Shown one piece after another: positions 63,055 through 64,000 of a DNA stretch of 64,000 nucleotides. Source of the stretch: Syngnathus acus. Lineage: Eukaryota; Chordata; Actinopteri; Syngnathiformes; Syngnathidae. A program made the position numbers and the translations under genes. The notes under the pieces were generated by a model. It did no database searches. It saw only the letters and a program-made list of their open reading frames with translations, and was not told the DNA's origin. Each line of letters begins with the position of its first letter. Position 1 is the stretch's first letter. The stretch spans positions 5,791,664-5,855,663 of the forward strand of contig NC_051088.1 of NCBI RefSeq assembly GCF_901709675.1, in the 5' to 3' direction.

Positions 63055-64000
63055 TCAAAACTCTGCCCTTTGTCCTTCTCCGGGCTCTGCCGCCGAATCA
63101 TCATTTGAATCGGTGTTGAGTTCTTCTTCCGCATCGTCGTCATCCTCTTCTTCTTCTTCGTCCTCTTCGTCCTCAGCCCTCGCCTCCTCCTCGGGCGACA
63201 GATCGTCCTCGGCCTCCCCGGATGTTCCGGAGGTGTCGTCCTGAGCCGCAAGCATGCCCGGTTGCACGCTGTGGCCCGGTGTGTGTCGCGCCGCCTCCTG
63301 GTGGACCTTCTTGCTCAGGTCCAGAGAGTCATTGAGACCCAGACCGGTGGCGTTCTTGAGGAAGAACAGGGAGCTGCTGGTGTCGGTGCCCAGGTTGAGA
63401 GAGCTGTCCAGGCTGATGGTGGACGGCGGGTACGGGTGGTTGTACTCTGCCCTGCTTCCGCCGCCGCCCGAGTAGAGCATGCAGGGGGCGGCGCTGTGGT
63501 TGGCAGGGTGGGTCAGTCCGCGGGATGCGTTCAGAGCTATGGAGGCTTGAGTGCCGGCGGAGAGGCCCAGGTGGTGCATGGCTTCCTGTTTGGGCGACAC
63601 CGACGGCAGCTCGCCCCGTTCTTGCTTCTCGTGCTTGCGCTTGTGCGAGTCCATCTGGGACATCCCCACCACTGTGTGCTTACATTCAGGGAAGGTGCAG
63701 TGGAAGTGGGAGCACTTGAGCTTGTACTTGCAGTCAGGAACCTCGCAGTCGACGCTGGAGCTGAACTGGCAGAAGCCGGCGGCGCTGATCACGTCCTGCT
63801 TGCCGTGGTGCTTGCGGTGGGCCGTCACCTTGGTGCTGTCGGTGCAGCGGAAGCCGCAGCGCAGGCAGTGGAAGTGAGTGCTGTTGCCCGAGAACTGGCA
63901 ATCCAGGAAGTTGCAGCTCAGCGTGGACTTGAACCTCTTGAAGTCGTCCAGGACCAGGTTGTCCACGCGGTCGTGGTGCTGGGCGTGCTTATACATGTGG
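63055..64000 (-). CDS. casz1: CASZ1 (castor zinc finger 1), C-terminal part, truncated by window edge
   Basis: CASZ1 is a nuclear zinc finger transcription factor needed for heart, vascular and neural development. The open frame enters from beyond 64000 without an intron and ends at TAA 63055-63057, giving 314 residues (numbered here from the Met at 63996). Castor-type paired finger modules are visible. In one, Cys28 and Cys33 precede HFHCLRC (Cys44, Cys47) and HRKHH (His60, His64). In a second, Cys84 and Cys89 precede HFHCTFPEC (Cys100, Cys105) and HKRKH (His118, His122). Then come a low-complexity linker, the conserved block [20 protein letters not shown] at about 209-228, and an acidic tail (253-313) with long Glu/Asp runs. 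The exon is GC-rich against AT-rich flanks. This is the C terminus of the long isoform. The frame is convergent with PEX14, as in mammals. Confidence 0.95.
   Translation of the reverse strand, partial: HMYKHAQHHDRVDNLVLDDFKRFKSTLSCNFLDCQFSGNSTHFHCLRCGFRCTDSTKVTAHRKHHGKQDVISAAGFCQFSSSVDCEVPDCKYKLKCSHFHCTFPECKHTVVGMSQMDSHKRKHEKQERGELPSVSPKQEAMHHLGLSAGTQASIALNASRGLTHPANHSAAPCMLYSGGGGSRAEYNHPYPPSTISLDSSLNLGTDTSSSLFFLKNATGLGLNDSLDLSKKVHQEAARHTPGHSVQPGMLAAQDDTSGTSGEAEDDLSPEEEARAEDEEDEEEEEDDDDAEEELNTDSNDDSAAEPGEGQRAEF

Overview
The window is AT-rich vertebrate nuclear DNA. It has long GT/AG introns, very long dinucleotide and tetranucleotide microsatellites, and many short DNA transposons typical of ray-finned fish. 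Protein similarity and gene order point to a teleost, probably a percomorph; I cannot name the species. No prokaryotic, organellar or viral gene was recognised, and no tRNA or rRNA.

Three genes lie in the order DFFA (minus), PEX14 (plus), CASZ1 (minus). This is the order and orientation known from human 1p36. Positions 1-1504 hold the first four coding exons of DFFA (ICAD/DFF45, the caspase-cleaved inhibitor and chaperone of the apoptotic nuclease); the gene continues off the left edge. The DFFA and PEX14 start codons are head to head, 345 bp apart, with a ZNF143-like motif and a CCAAT box between them. Positions 1850-46956 hold a complete nine-exon PEX14 reading frame of 370 residues, encoding the peroxisomal import docking protein. 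It has large introns and a poly(A) signal at 47346. Positions 63055-64000 hold the 3' end of CASZ1 (castor zinc finger transcription factor), which continues off the right edge. Its 3' UTR probably extends down to between about 62.3 and 60.6 kb. PEX14 and CASZ1 are convergent, with about 13 kb of repeat-rich intergenic DNA between them.

The accessory content is a layered set of DNA transposons. A roughly 330-bp hAT-type family is present as full copies at 16662, 30011 and 58873 and as a 106-bp internally deleted copy at 58383. Two other hAT-type elements (39278 and 45596) also have 8-bp target duplications. Two TA-flanked inverted-repeat elements (21450 and 57829) share a related end sequence. 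The oddest structure is at 57829-59690. A TA-flanked element has been invaded by a composite of two same-orientation hAT copies around a telomere-like 32-bp minisatellite. The outer flanks match each other (CCCTATAC), the inner flanks match each other (ATTTAAAC), but neither copy has its own matching pair. This is the signature of recombination or alternative hAT transposition, not of two independent insertions.

The three genes do not form a pathway: DFFA acts in apoptosis, PEX14 in peroxisome biogenesis and CASZ1 in cardiac, vascular and neural transcription. Their conserved linkage suggests a shared regulatory landscape, or at DFFA/PEX14 a shared promoter. This is inference; no alignment or database search was possible.
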